A program made the translations under genes and the position numbers. A DNA stretch of 34,792 nucleotides from a bacterium (GTDB lineage: Bacteria; Patescibacteriota; Minisyncoccia; Phycocordibacterales; UBA918): assembly GCA_030430425.1 (NCBI GenBank), contig JAUIFS010000004.1:1-34792 (forward strand), given 5' to 3'. Every line of letters begins with the position of its first letter. Within the stretch, counting starts at the first letter, position 1. The notes under the pieces are model-generated. The model had not been told where the DNA came from. It saw only the letters and a program-made list of their open reading frames with translations, and did no database searches. Below are positions 7,105 through 14,113 of this stretch, in pieces.

Positions 7105-7175
7105 CAGGTTGTCACTCTTTTTCATACTTCAAAATAGCAGGCAACCTCTTGCAAAAGTCCCCCAGACTTTCTCAC
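7105..7175 (-). ncRNA. Structured leader element, copy 1 (upstream of 6377-7018)
   Basis: On the minus strand the RNA starts GUGAGAAAGUC, folds a short hairpin (AAAGUC/GACUUU with loop UGGGG), continues UUGCAAGAGGUUG and closes a second stem with GACAACCU. It aligns with 21074-21139, sharing the hairpin, the UUGC-AAGAGGUUG joint and the CAAAAUAGC segment (given in plus sense). In the first hairpin one pair differs as T-A here against C-G in copy 2, a compensatory change. A 17-bp stem encloses this copy. The family is not recognised. Confidence 0.5.
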
Positions 7176-7276
7176 AATCGATTGAAAGGTTTTTACTTGT
7201 ATATCCTCCGCTTAATCGGGTGATTAAACGGAGGATGATCTGCCCAGACATTTGGGTAGATCCATTTTTCAAGCAA

Positions 7277-7313
7277 CAGAAAAGCCTGGTTGCAAAGCAA
7301 CCAGGCTTTTCTG
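7277..7313. terminator. 17-bp terminator hairpin
   Basis: CAGAAAAGCCTGGTTGC, loop AAA, and the exact complement. Minus-strand transcripts from secY would meet it after the closer terminator 7424-7469; it could also separate the secY unit from the promoter of 6377-7018. Confidence 0.75.
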
Positions 7314-7423
7314 TATTTTTCCTGCCCTAGTAAGTGAAAGTTGACATTGCGTAGACCAAACCACACGCATCATTTTCTGAGGTGGTAATTCTTGAAAAAT
7401 TGATTTGGATGCGAGAAAGACAA

Positions 7424-7469
7424 GAAAAAAGACTCAAGTGGGGCAAGTGCCCAGCGAGAGTCTTTTTTC
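7424..7469 (-). terminator. Terminator of the secY transcription unit
   Basis: GAAAAAAGACTC pairs with GAGTCTTTTTTC around an inner GGGC...GCCC stem. It begins 41 bases after the secY stop. A further small hairpin (GTCTGC...GCAGAC) lies between it and the gene at 7473-7488. Confidence 0.75.
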
Positions 7470-7509
7470 GCAGTCTGCCGAAGCAGACGAAGTGATTTTT
7501 CATGAATTG

Positions 7510-8787
7510 CTAGTACTCGCGGAGGCTAACTTGGGCATCAATTCGTCGAATCAGGTCAAGCACCACATTCACCACAATAAGTAGTGCAGTTCCACCAATT
7601 GCAAGTGACGTAATCCCCGTGAAGACAGTCATACCAACTGGGAATACTGCAACAAATCCAAGGAATGCAGCACCGACAAGTGTAAGTCGTGTGATTACAT
7701 TTCCAAGATACTGTGAAGTGTGCCCTCCAGGACGAATACCAGGAATGAACGCACCACTTCGTTGTAGATTCTTTGCGATCTGGTCTGGATCAAACGTCAC
7801 TGCAGTATAGAAGAAAGTAAAGAGTACTACCAATACAAAGTACGATGCTCCGTACACCACTTGATTTGCCGTGATTTGACTCACTACTGCAAGTGCGCCT
7901 GGTACCCACGTCAGTGTCGGGAATGCTGAAAGAATGTTCAGAATCATTTGTGGGAACAAGAGGATAGAGAGTGCGAAGATGATCGGGATCACACCAGCCT
8001 GGTTAAGGCGTAGTGGAAGGTATGATGTACTTCCACCATATGTCTTGGTACCACGCGACTGCTTTGCGTAGGTAATTGGTACCGGACGCTCAGCTTCAGT
8101 CATTACTACTACTGCGTAAATGATTGCAAGTGCAACAAATACAAATCCAACATACAATGGCAGCTGTGACGGGTCTGAGAACGCAAACATAAGCTGACTC
8201 AGTGTCTGTGGGATTGTTGCAACAATACCTGCGAAAATAATGATAGAAACACCATTTCCGATACCAAACTCGGTTACCAGCTCACCAACCCACATAAGAA
8301 GCATAGAACCAGCTACGACAAGTAGTACGTTGAGTGCAAACTCAAATGAGCTGAGTCCTGCAATCACTCCCTGGCTCTGAAGAAGAGTAAGGAATCCAAA
8401 CCCTTGCAGGATTGCAAGTGGCAAGGTCAGCATTCGTCCATACTGCTGGAACTTTGCACGTCCCGCTTCCCCGTCTTCTGTGTGCATTGCTTTGATTTTT
8501 GGTGACATCACCGTCATCAACTGCATAATAATAGACGCCGTAATGTACGGACCTACACCAAGCATTACCAACGAAAGATTCGCGAGCCCTCCCCCTGAGA
8601 AGATGTTCATCAACCCAAGGAATTCATTGTTTGCGAAGAATTGATCAAGCACCGTGTGGTCAATACCTGGAATTGGGATTGCCGCAAGCGCTCGAAACAC
8701 TACCAGTGCACCGAGTACAAACAAGATTCGATTTCGAATTGCTGTATCAGTGAACGCAATTTTCATTTTGTGAATAAATTTCTGCAT
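7510..8787 (-). CDS. secY: Protein translocase subunit SecY
   Basis: 425 residues with ten predicted membrane helices. It is the channel-forming subunit of the Sec translocon. The N-terminal I-P-I-P-G-I-D-H, the plug region G-G-G-L-A-N-L-S-L-V-M-L-G-V-G-P-Y-I-T-A-S-I-I-M and the cytoplasmic loop Y-A-K-Q-S-R-G are diagnostic. It is the last gene of the ribosomal cluster, after rplO, from which it is separated by a short spacer with a hairpin at 8825-8856. Stop is TAG. Adenylate kinase and map, often directly next in other bacteria, are displaced by about 2.5 kb here. Confidence 0.98.
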   Translation of the reverse strand: MQKFIHKMKIAFTDTAIRNRILFVLGALVVFRALAAIPIPGIDHTVLDQFFANNEFLGLMNIFSGGGLANLSLVMLGVGPYITASIIMQLMTVMSPKIKAMHTEDGEAGRAKFQQYGRMLTLPLAILQGFGFLTLLQSQGVIAGLSSFEFALNVLLVVAGSMLLMWVGELVTEFGIGNGVSIIIFAGIVATIPQTLSQLMFAFSDPSQLPLYVGFVFVALAIIYAVVVMTEAERPVPITYAKQSRGTKTYGGSTSYLPLRLNQAGVIPIIFALSILLFPQMILNILSAFPTLTWVPGALAVVSQITANQVVYGASYFVLVVLFTFFYTAVTFDPDQIAKNLQRSGAFIPGIRPGGHTSQYLGNVITRLTLVGAAFLGFVAVFPVGMTVFTGITSLAIGGTALLIVVNVVLDLIRRIDAQVSLREY

Positions 8788-8824
8788 ATATTTCAGTTTA
8801 TCTTAAGAACGTTTCGATTGTAGC

Positions 8825-8856
8825 ACACAAAGCGCACCGTTTTGGTACGCTTTGTG
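8825..8856. terminator. Hairpin between rplO and secY
   Basis: CACAAAGCGCACC and GGTACGCTTTGTG form a 13-bp stem with one mismatch and a GTTT-type loop. There is no U-run on the minus strand, so it is more likely an attenuator or processing site than a full terminator. Confidence 0.45.
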
Positions 8857-8868
8857 ACTGGATCTCCC

Positions 8869-9318
8869 CTACGCTACTGTTCCACCTGCCTTTTCAATCT
8901 TCTCCTTTGCAGAAGCTGATACCTGACAATCAGTAACCGTCAGTTTCTTGGTGAGCTCCCCGTTCCCAAGAATCTTCACCGCTGGTGCCTTCTTGCGACG
9001 TGTTGCAATAACTCCTGCAGCAACAAGTGCTTTCGGGTTTACTGCTGCACCTGCATCAAGCTTTGCTTCAAGTACTGCAACATTAATAACTGTTGGAAGT
9101 ACCTTCTCAGCGTTTACTGTCTTTGCACGGTTGATACCGTGTCCACGAAGCTTCGGAAGCTTCTTGATAATTTCACGCATTTCAGGACGTGTGCTGTTAC
9201 CAGCTCGTGCCTTCTGACCTTTGTGACCCTTACCTGAGGTTTTACCTCGCTTACCTCCACGCCCAACTCGCTTTGCGGTCTTTCGTGGTGCAGTAGGTTT
9301 TAGTTCATGTAATTGCAT
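8869..9318 (-). CDS. rplO: 50S ribosomal protein L15
   Basis: 149 residues. Starts M-Q-L-H-E-L-K-P and carries the R-V-G-R-G-G-K-R-G-K-T-S-G-K-G-H-K-G-Q-K tail that threads into 23S rRNA, followed by R-P-E-M-R and the C-terminal globular part. It follows rpsE directly with 9 bases between. The rpmD (L30) gene normally found between them is absent, as is usual in CPR genomes. Stop is TAG. Confidence 0.97.
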   Translation of the reverse strand: MQLHELKPTAPRKTAKRVGRGGKRGKTSGKGHKGQKARAGNSTRPEMREIIKKLPKLRGHGINRAKTVNAEKVLPTVINVAVLEAKLDAGAAVNPKALVAAGVIATRRKKAPAVKILGNGELTKKLTVTDCQVSASAKEKIEKAGGTVA

Positions 9319-9327
9319 AGTACTACC

Positions 9328-10002
9328 TTAGCCTTTTAGTTGCTTAAGCGCTTCTACAGCAGCTTTTGCATTGTTAAGTTTGTTTTTCGACCGGGAGAAA
9401 ATCTTTGCAGTTACATCCTTTACTCCCGCAAGTTCGAGTACCGTACGTACTGATGAACCAGCAACAAGTCCTCGACCTGGTGCAGGCATGATCATTACCT
9501 CACTTGAGGCATACTTAGTATGCACATCGTGTGGAATATGACTGTCTTTGTTCATCGGCACCGTAATCATGTTCTTCTTTGCGTTTCGTGCTGCCTTTTC
9601 AATAGCAAGCTGCGTGTCGCCTGCTTTACCAACACCAACACCTACACGTCCTTTTTTATCTCCAATTACCATTGACACAGAGAATGAGAATCGTCGTCCA
9701 CCCGCCATAACACGTGTTACACGTCGGATACTTACTATCTTTTGTTCGAACTCTTGTCGTGGACGTTCGTTCCGTCCACCACGTCGTGGTCGTCGTGGGT
9801 TTCGTCGATTGTTTCGATCACCACCACGTCCGCCACCTCGAGGTCCCCGTGAAGGTCGATCGCCTTCAGCTTTTCCCTCTTTAGCGTCAGTAGCTGGTGC
9901 ATCGGTTGAAGCATCTGTTGCTTTTGCAGCCTCAGTTGCTTCAGGAGCTGTAGTATCTACAGTCTCTTCTGTTGTAGCTTCCTGCTTTTTTTCTTCTGAC
10001 AT
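9328..10002 (-). CDS. rpsE: 30S ribosomal protein S5 with long disordered N-terminal extension
   Basis: 224 residues. The S5 core starts near residue 85 (Q-K-I-V-S-I-R-R-V-T-R-V) and includes F-S-V-S-M-V-I-G-D-K-K-G-R-V-G-V-G and P-A-P-G-R-G-L-V-A-G. Before it come about 47 residues rich in E, T, A and D, then 35 residues rich in R, G and N (for example R-G-P-R-G-G-G-R-G-G-D). E. coli S5 has 166 residues. S5 shapes the mRNA entry channel and the accuracy centre, so the two-block extension could lie near mRNA. The start is the only sensible ATG. Neighbours are rplR and rplO. Confidence 0.96.
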   Translation of the reverse strand: MSEEKKQEATTEETVDTTAPEATEAAKATDASTDAPATDAKEGKAEGDRPSRGPRGGGRGGDRNNRRNPRRPRRGGRNERPRQEFEQKIVSIRRVTRVMAGGRRFSFSVSMVIGDKKGRVGVGVGKAGDTQLAIEKAARNAKKNMITVPMNKDSHIPHDVHTKYASSEVMIMPAPGRGLVAGSSVRTVLELAGVKDVTAKIFSRSKNKLNNAKAAVEALKQLKG

Positions 10003-10019
10003 ATATAATGATTAATTAA

Positions 10020-10370
10020 TTAGAGTGTAAGACCAGCTTCTCGCGCACCATCAGCTACTGCTGCAACTGCGCCCTGATACTTAAATCCTCCTCGGTCAAA
10101 TACTGCTGTTTCGATACCTGCTTTCTTTGCAAGTTCTGCAATAGCTTTTCCTACTGCTGTCGCTCGTTCTGTTGGATTTGCACCTTTTGCTGTTCGTGAG
10201 TCTGCAGCAGCGAGAGTCGCTCCTGTTTCGTCATTGATAAGCTGCGCATACAGAAATCGGTTACTTCGGAATACCGCAAGTCGAGGTTTTGTAGCTGTAC
10301 CTGATACACGCGCACGAATTCGGTTGTGCCGTCGCATACGTGTGTATGATTTTTGTTGTGTTTTGTTCAT
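10020..10370 (-). CDS. rplR: 50S ribosomal protein L18
   Basis: 116 residues. L18 binds 5S rRNA. R-M-R-R-H-N-R-I-R-A-R-V-S-G-T, then R-L-A-V-F-R-S-N-R-F-L-Y-A-Q-L-I and the C-terminal F-D-R-G-G-F-K-Y-Q-G-A-V-A-A-V-A-D-G-A-R are standard. The gap to the upstream rplF is 181 bases, unusually long for this operon, and contains stems. Confidence 0.97.
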   Translation of the reverse strand: MNKTQQKSYTRMRRHNRIRARVSGTATKPRLAVFRSNRFLYAQLINDETGATLAAADSRTAKGANPTERATAVGKAIAELAKKAGIETAVFDRGGFKYQGAVAAVADGAREAGLTL

Positions 10371-10551
10371 AGTGTTTTGAACTAAATCTAGGTAGACTGT
10401 TTAGCTTTCATCACTGCTCCCTCTCTGTTATTTAGCATCTCTCACTTTCGTGAGCTACGCGGCGGACGAAGAGATTTTTACGAGTCGTACATATAGTACG
10501 GTGAGTAAAAATCTGCTGAAGTCCAACAAAGTAGATCGCAAAGTGAGTATG
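10371..10551 (-). other. Structured spacer between rplF and rplR
   Basis: Genes here are normally a few bases apart. The spacer has a stem AGATTTTTAC/GTAAAAATCT (10472-10514) with an inner CGTAC/GTACG, a small hairpin CTCACTTTCGTGAG near 10441, and imperfect outer arms beginning CTGTTTAG (10397) and CTAAACAG (10552-10559). The outer arm overlaps the rplF stop codon. No open frame of note. It could be an r-protein binding site or a processing site. Confidence 0.5.
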
Positions 10552-11085
10552 CTAAACAGCTTTCTTACCTTGCTTGCGAATAATATATTCACCCTGGTAT
10601 CGAATACCCTTCCCCTTGTATGGTTCTGGCTTCTTAACCTTGCGAACGTTTGCAGCAAACTGTCCTACTGCTTCTTTATCGATTCCTGCAATGGTGATGA
10701 CATTTTTCTCCACAGTTGCAGTAAGTCCTTCTGGTACATCGAGCAGTACCGGGTGCGAGAATCCTACGTTGATTGTAAGCTTCTGTCCCTGTGCTTCTGC
10801 GCGGTACCCTACTCCTTCAATTTCAAGCTTCTTCTCGAATCCTTCAGTCACACCAGTGATGAGGTTTCGTGTGAGCGCTGCATAGGTTCCCCATAGTGCA
10901 CGCGCTGCTTTTGATTCGTCTGCTGGAGCAAGTGTGATCGTTCCATCTTCGATAGTCACGTTCACAAGATCGAGCATTTCTTGTGTGAGTGTTCCTTTTG
11001 AACCCTTCACCGTCAGTACACCATCCGCAAATGTTGCTTCCACACCACTTGGGATTGTTACTGGTTGTTTTCCTAATCGACTCAT
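10552..11085 (-). CDS. rplF: 50S ribosomal protein L6
   Basis: 177 residues, M-S-R-L-G-K-Q-P-V-T-I-P start, two L6 domains, and the C-terminal signature P-E-P-Y-K-G-K-G-I-R-Y-Q-G-E. L6 binds 23S rRNA near the GTPase centre. The start lies 2 bases after the rpsH stop. Stop is TAG, within an arm of the inverted repeat of the next spacer. Confidence 0.97.
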   Translation of the reverse strand: MSRLGKQPVTIPSGVEATFADGVLTVKGSKGTLTQEMLDLVNVTIEDGTITLAPADESKAARALWGTYAALTRNLITGVTEGFEKKLEIEGVGYRAEAQGQKLTINVGFSHPVLLDVPEGLTATVEKNVITIAGIDKEAVGQFAANVRKVKKPEPYKGKGIRYQGEYIIRKQGKKAV

Positions 11086-11087
11086 AC

Positions 11088-11483
11088 TTACCAGATTTTA
11101 AAGAGTTCTTCACCTCCAACGTTTGCCTTTCGTGCTTCCTCACCAGTGAGGATACCAGCAGGTGTTGAGAGAATGACGCGCCCTTTACCAAACTTTACGG
11201 GATAAATTTCTGTTGCTTTCGCATACAGACGTCGACCTGGTTTTGAGATGCGCTTTACGTCCGCAATGCGGTGTCGCCCTTCTGCATCATACTGTAGCTT
11301 CACATCAAGTGTTTTCGCTACGTTTTTGCCAGCCATTTCAGCTGAAGCAATGAATCCTTCCTGCACAAGCTTGTCCGCAATTGCGTGCTTAAGCTTTGAG
11401 TATGGAATAGAAACTTCTTTTCGTTTTGCCATTCCAGCGTTCTTTAGCTGAATGATGAAATCTCCTACTGTGTCGCTTACCAT
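11088..11483 (-). CDS. rpsH: 30S ribosomal protein S8
   Basis: 131 residues with V-G-D-F-I-I-Q-L-K-N-A-G near the N-terminus, S-K-P-G-R-R-L-Y in the middle and G-I-L-T-G-E-E-A-R-K at the C-terminus. S8 organises the central domain of 16S rRNA and in E. coli represses the spc operon. The reading frame overlaps the end of rpsN by 7 bases (shared ATGGTAA), indicating translational coupling. Confidence 0.97.
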   Translation of the reverse strand: MVSDTVGDFIIQLKNAGMAKRKEVSIPYSKLKHAIADKLVQEGFIASAEMAGKNVAKTLDVKLQYDAEGRHRIADVKRISKPGRRLYAKATEIYPVKFGKGRVILSTPAGILTGEEARKANVGGEELFKIW

Positions 11484-11662
11484 GATGATTTCTTAATACC
11501 TGGTATCTGCCCTTCGTTCGCTGCTTCTCGGAAGCAGATTCGACAAAGGTCGAAGTCTCGCATGTACCCTCGCTTACGACCACATTGGTTGCAACGACGT
11601 ACGACACGTGACTTGAATTTCGGTGTCCGGAGAGACCGAATAATAATTGACTTTCGTGCCAT
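11477..11662 (-). CDS. rpsN: 30S ribosomal protein S14, zinc-binding type
   Basis: 61 residues, the short C-plus form. The zinc ribbon cysteines are C24, C27, C40 and C43 (C-N-Q-C-G-R and D-L-C-R-I-C-F), followed by the end I-P-G-I-K-K-S-S-W. This is the host gene in its normal place between rplE and rpsH, unlike the zinc-free fragment at the window start. Its leader is a run of CTAA repeats and the promoter lies about 310 bases upstream. Confidence 0.97.
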   Translation of the reverse strand: MARKSIIIRSLRTPKFKSRVVRRCNQCGRKRGYMRDFDLCRICFREAANEGQIPGIKKSSW

Positions 11663-11698
11663 TAGTTTAGTTTTTAGTTATTAGTCCTTAGTCCTTAG
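11662..11698. repeat. TTAG/CTAA short interspersed repeats in the rpsN leader
   Basis: Six TTAG units in 37 bases on the plus strand (CTAA on the minus strand), directly before the rpsN ATG, with two AAGGA strings that could pair with 16S rRNA. A looser run of GCTAA units continues to about 11750. Confidence 0.55.
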
Positions 11699-11966
11699 AA
11701 AACGCTGCGTATTTTACTAAACGCTAAAAGCTATGAGCTAAGTGCTAACATGGAGCTGTCTCACCGCGAATCGGTGACCTATCTCCCTTATAATCCAGCG
11801 CACATACCTTACGTATGTATGCCTTCCACGTACACGTATGCATAGCATAAAACACGCCTTCTGTTGCAAACACCTGAGAATCTTTCGATTATCTCTTCGT
11901 TTAGTCCAACAGTGCGGTCCTCTTTCACGTAATCTTGTGAGAGATGCGTATATCGCTTCGTGCACA

Positions 11967-11994
11967 AATATACCAGAATATACCTAAAATGCAA
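11967..11994 (-). promoter_or_regulatory. Promoter for rpsN-rpsH-rplF
   Basis: On the minus strand TTGCAT, 16 bases, TATATT (five of six to consensus), 27 bases downstream of the terminator at 12021-12056. It would give a leader of about 300 bases. Confidence 0.5.
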
Positions 11995-12020
11995 ACGTGG
12001 GTATATACTTAATGTAGCAA

Positions 12021-12056
12021 AATAAAAGCACAGTGCCTCGGCACAGTGCTTTTATT
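12021..12056. terminator. Terminator downstream of rplE
   Basis: Two 17-base arms, AATAAAAGCACAGTGCC and GGCACAGTGCTTTTATT, paired except for one central mismatch, with A/T runs outside. It separates the rplE transcript from the rpsN promoter. Confidence 0.75.
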
Positions 12057-12350
12057 TGTTCTATAGTTTTGAGTAGTGTGCCCTCCTTTGTTTTGCGTAT
12101 GCAAAATTATGGAGGGTAACCTCAAACCGTTACTTTGTACTACAGTAAAAGTGTTTACGTAGTTTGATTTGTTTTTTCAACGGCAGTCCCCAGTTTCTAA
12201 GTATAATTTTCGCTGCGCGTAAATTATACCAAGAACTGTTGACCACGACTCGACTGTTTTCTTCTTTATGAAAGAAGAAGAAAATATGTCTCCGTCTTTT
12301 ACCATTGTCGAAAGCAAAACTATTTGCTTTCTAAAAATCAGAATCAGAAA

Positions 12351-12908
12351 CTATTCAGTTTCAGTTTCTGCTTTTTTCAATGGTAAACCAATGTGTCGCA
12401 ATAGGGCTTCAGCCTCAGCTTTAGTCTTTGCTGATGTCACGATAGTAATCGCAATACCAAACACATCTTTGAGTTCTTCATTCACGGTCTCTGGAAACAC
12501 AGTGTGCTCCTTAAGACCAAGCGTAATGTTCCCCATCTCATCGATTGCAGTTGCCTTCAACCCGCGGAAGTCACGTGTCTGTGGCAGTGCGATGTGAATA
12601 AGCTTATCGAGGAATGTATGCATGCGCGCACCGCGTAATGTTACTTGGTACCCAACAATATCTCCCTCTCGTAGCTTAAACTGTGCGATTGATTTCTTTG
12701 CAGGTCGTGGTGATGCTTTCTGTCCCGTAATCAACGCAAGACGATCTTGGATAAGTGCAATTTTTTGCTTATCGTCAATCTTTCCTGTTCCTGTTGATAC
12801 AATCACCTTTTCAATTTTTGGTGCCTGCATAACGTTGCTGTATCCGAATGCTTCTTTCAAAGCATCAAATGAGCCAGCAAGCTTTGTTTTCATGTCTTGT
12901 GTAGCCAT
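12351..12908 (-). CDS. rplE: 50S ribosomal protein L5
   Basis: 185 residues. L5 binds 5S rRNA. The N-terminal Q-A-P-K-I-E-K-V-I-V-S-T-G-T-G, the R-P-A-K-K-S-I-A-Q-F-K-L-R-E-G segment and L-P-Q-T-R-D-F-R-G-L are typical. It starts 2 bases after the rplX stop and ends with TAG. The end of the gene overlaps small inverted repeats that continue into the long spacer. Confidence 0.97.
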   Translation of the reverse strand: MATQDMKTKLAGSFDALKEAFGYSNVMQAPKIEKVIVSTGTGKIDDKQKIALIQDRLALITGQKASPRPAKKSIAQFKLREGDIVGYQVTLRGARMHTFLDKLIHIALPQTRDFRGLKATAIDEMGNITLGLKEHTVFPETVNEELKDVFGIAITIVTSAKTKAEAEALLRHIGLPLKKAETETE

Positions 12909-12910
12909 AC

Positions 12911-13210
12911 TTAGATTGCTTTACCGCTCGCACGTGAAATACGAGTCTTCTTACCATCTTCGACCTTGTACCCAGCACGTACTGGCTTCTTGCCCTCAAG
13001 CAATGAAACGTTTGATACGTGGATCGGCATACTCTTTTCAATGATTTGTCCTTGTGACCGCATTCGTCGGTTCTTCTGGTGGCGTGTCGCCACGTTGATA
13101 CCGTCAATAATCACCTGGTCAGTATTTGGAAGTGTCTGCGTTACCGCACCAGTTTTCCCCTTGTCCTTTCCAGCAATCACGATGACGTTATCTCCTTTTT
13201 TGATTTTCAT
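12911..13210 (-). CDS. rplX: 50S ribosomal protein L24
   Basis: 99 residues. K-I-K-K-G-D-N-V-I-V-I-A-G-K-D-K-G-K-T-G is the KOW motif of L24, an assembly initiator of the large subunit. The middle N-V-A-T-R-H-Q-K-N and the basic end are normal. It sits between rplN and rplE in the standard order. Confidence 0.97.
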   Translation of the reverse strand: MKIKKGDNVIVIAGKDKGKTGAVTQTLPNTDQVIIDGINVATRHQKNRRMRSQGQIIEKSMPIHVSNVSLLEGKKPVRAGYKVEDGKKTRISRASGKAI

Positions 13211-13231
13211 ACGAATTTCTTTACTTAGAGA

Positions 13232-13603
13232 CTAAACGACTTCGGGTGCCAGAGATACGATTTTCTGGAAACCAGCTTCAGACAGTTCACGAGGGATTGG
13301 ACCGAACACACGGTTTGCCCGTGGCTCTTTCTTTTCCTTATCAATGAGCACAACTGCGTTGTCATCAAATGATACATATGAACCGTCCGTACGTCGGTAT
13401 GCTTTCTTTTGTCGTACTACTACACCGCATACAACGTCTTTCTTCTTGACGCCTTTACGCGGTTCAGCAGATTGTACTGAAAGAATAACAAGCTCGCCAA
13501 GCTGTGCGTACCGCTTCTTTGAACCGCCCAGTACTTTGAATACTCGACCAATCTTACCTCCAGAGTTGTCAGTAATCTTTACAATAGTTTGTGGTTGAAT
13601 CAT
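13232..13603 (-). CDS. rplN: 50S ribosomal protein L14
   Basis: 123 residues: M-I-Q-P-Q-T-I-V-K-I-T-D-N-S-G-G start, V-V-R-Q-K-K-A-Y-R-R-T-D-G-S-Y and the C-terminal R-V-F-G-P-I-P-R-E-L. L14 contacts 16S rRNA across the subunit interface. Stop is TAG. Confidence 0.98.
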   Translation of the reverse strand: MIQPQTIVKITDNSGGKIGRVFKVLGGSKKRYAQLGELVILSVQSAEPRKGVKKKDVVCGVVVRQKKAYRRTDGSYVSFDDNAVVLIDKEKKEPRANRVFGPIPRELSEAGFQKIVSLAPEVV

Positions 13604-13607
13604 ACGC

Positions 13608-13883
13608 TTATGCTTTTACGAGTTCAAAGTATTTTCGCTTTGAAACCGGACGTGTCTCTTTAATCTCGACCTTGTCTCCTACTTTTGCTGAGTTACCAGC
13701 ATCATGCACGAGATATTTCTTTGTTCGTCGTTGATACTTCTTGTACTTTGGATGCTTCACATATCGTTCCACAGCTACCGTACAGGTATCAGTCATTTTT
13801 GCTGCAACTACGGTTCCCTTCAGAACACGTCCTCCAGTTTTTTTTGTAGTTGTTTCTGCAGCTTGTTTCTTTTTACCAAACAT
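13608..13883 (-). CDS. rpsQ: 30S ribosomal protein S17
   Basis: 91 residues. The OB-fold core G-R-V-L-K-G-T-V-V-A-A-K-M-T-D-T-C-T-V and H-P-K-Y-K-K-Y-Q-R-R-T-K-K-Y is clear. About 18 extra N-terminal residues (M-F-G-K-K-K-Q-A-A-E-T-T) precede it. It lies 5 bases downstream of rpmC and 4 bases upstream of rplN. Confidence 0.97.
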   Translation of the reverse strand: MFGKKKQAAETTTKKTGGRVLKGTVVAAKMTDTCTVAVERYVKHPKYKKYQRRTKKYLVHDAGNSAKVGDKVEIKETRPVSKRKYFELVKA

Positions 13884-13888
13884 ACGAA

Positions 13889-14101
13889 TTATGCGCTTTT
13901 ATTAGCTTCGTTTCGCTTCCGTGCGTTTAGCTCAGTGAGACCTCGTGCAATATCTTTCTTTGCATCGCGTACTTTCTTTACGTCAACGTTGCCAGCACCA
14001 GCTGTACCAAAGCGAGCGGTGCGAAGTGTTTCTCGGTTTTCTTGTATCATTGATACAAGGTCCTTGTCACTCTTCTTTTGAATATCTTTGTAGTTACTCA
14101 T
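13889..14101 (-). CDS. rpmC: 50S ribosomal protein L29
   Basis: 70 residues from the ATG at 14101 (M-S-N-Y-K-D-I-Q-K-K-S); a GTG two codons upstream is possible but less likely. The helical hairpin with S-D-K-D-L-V-S-M-I-Q-E-N-R-E-T-L-R and V-R-D-A-K-K-D-I-A-R-G-L-T-E-L identifies L29, which sits at the tunnel exit. Position between rplP and rpsQ is standard. Confidence 0.95.
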   Translation of the reverse strand: MSNYKDIQKKSDKDLVSMIQENRETLRTARFGTAGAGNVDVKKVRDAKKDIARGLTELNARKRNEANKSA

Positions 14102-14113
14102 AGTCACTTTAGC

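Larger units (their letters stand above)
7019..7423. other. Gene-free leader region between secY and the 6377-7018 gene
   Basis: It contains, from the gene outward on the minus strand: Shine-Dalgarno at 7026-7032, a 17-bp inverted repeat (7073-7089 and 7184-7200) enclosing the structured element 7105-7175, a 13-bp hairpin with one G-T pair at 7205-7234, and a 17-bp terminator stem at 7277-7313. The 73-codon plus-strand frame at 7109-7330 overlaps all these stems and is judged spurious. Confidence 0.6.
11663..12350 (-). other. 688-base structured spacer between rplE and rpsN
   Basis: In most bacteria this gap is a few bases. On the minus strand it holds, in order: hairpins at 12310-12331, 12201-12229 and 12081-12116 (CCCTCC/GGAGGG enclosing TTTTGC/GCAAAA), a terminator at 12021-12056, a promoter at 11967-11994, a small hairpin at 11759-11778 and a CTAA-rich leader. 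No convincing gene was found; the frames at 11738-11994 have no family features. The layout implies that rplE transcripts end here and rpsN-rpsH-rplF transcripts start anew. Confidence 0.65.

Noticed and set aside
7109-7330. 73-codon plus-strand frame
   Set aside because: It covers an inverted repeat, a structured element and a terminator, and lacks any start signal.
9548-10015. 155-codon plus-strand frame opposite rpsE
   Set aside because: It is a shadow of the S5 gene's biased codons; its own composition (S, R, P) is that of antisense.
11738-11994. Two frames of 61-75 codons in the rplE-rpsN spacer
   Set aside because: They overlap the rpsN promoter and leader, with many cysteine and arginine codons typical of random sequence, and no signals.
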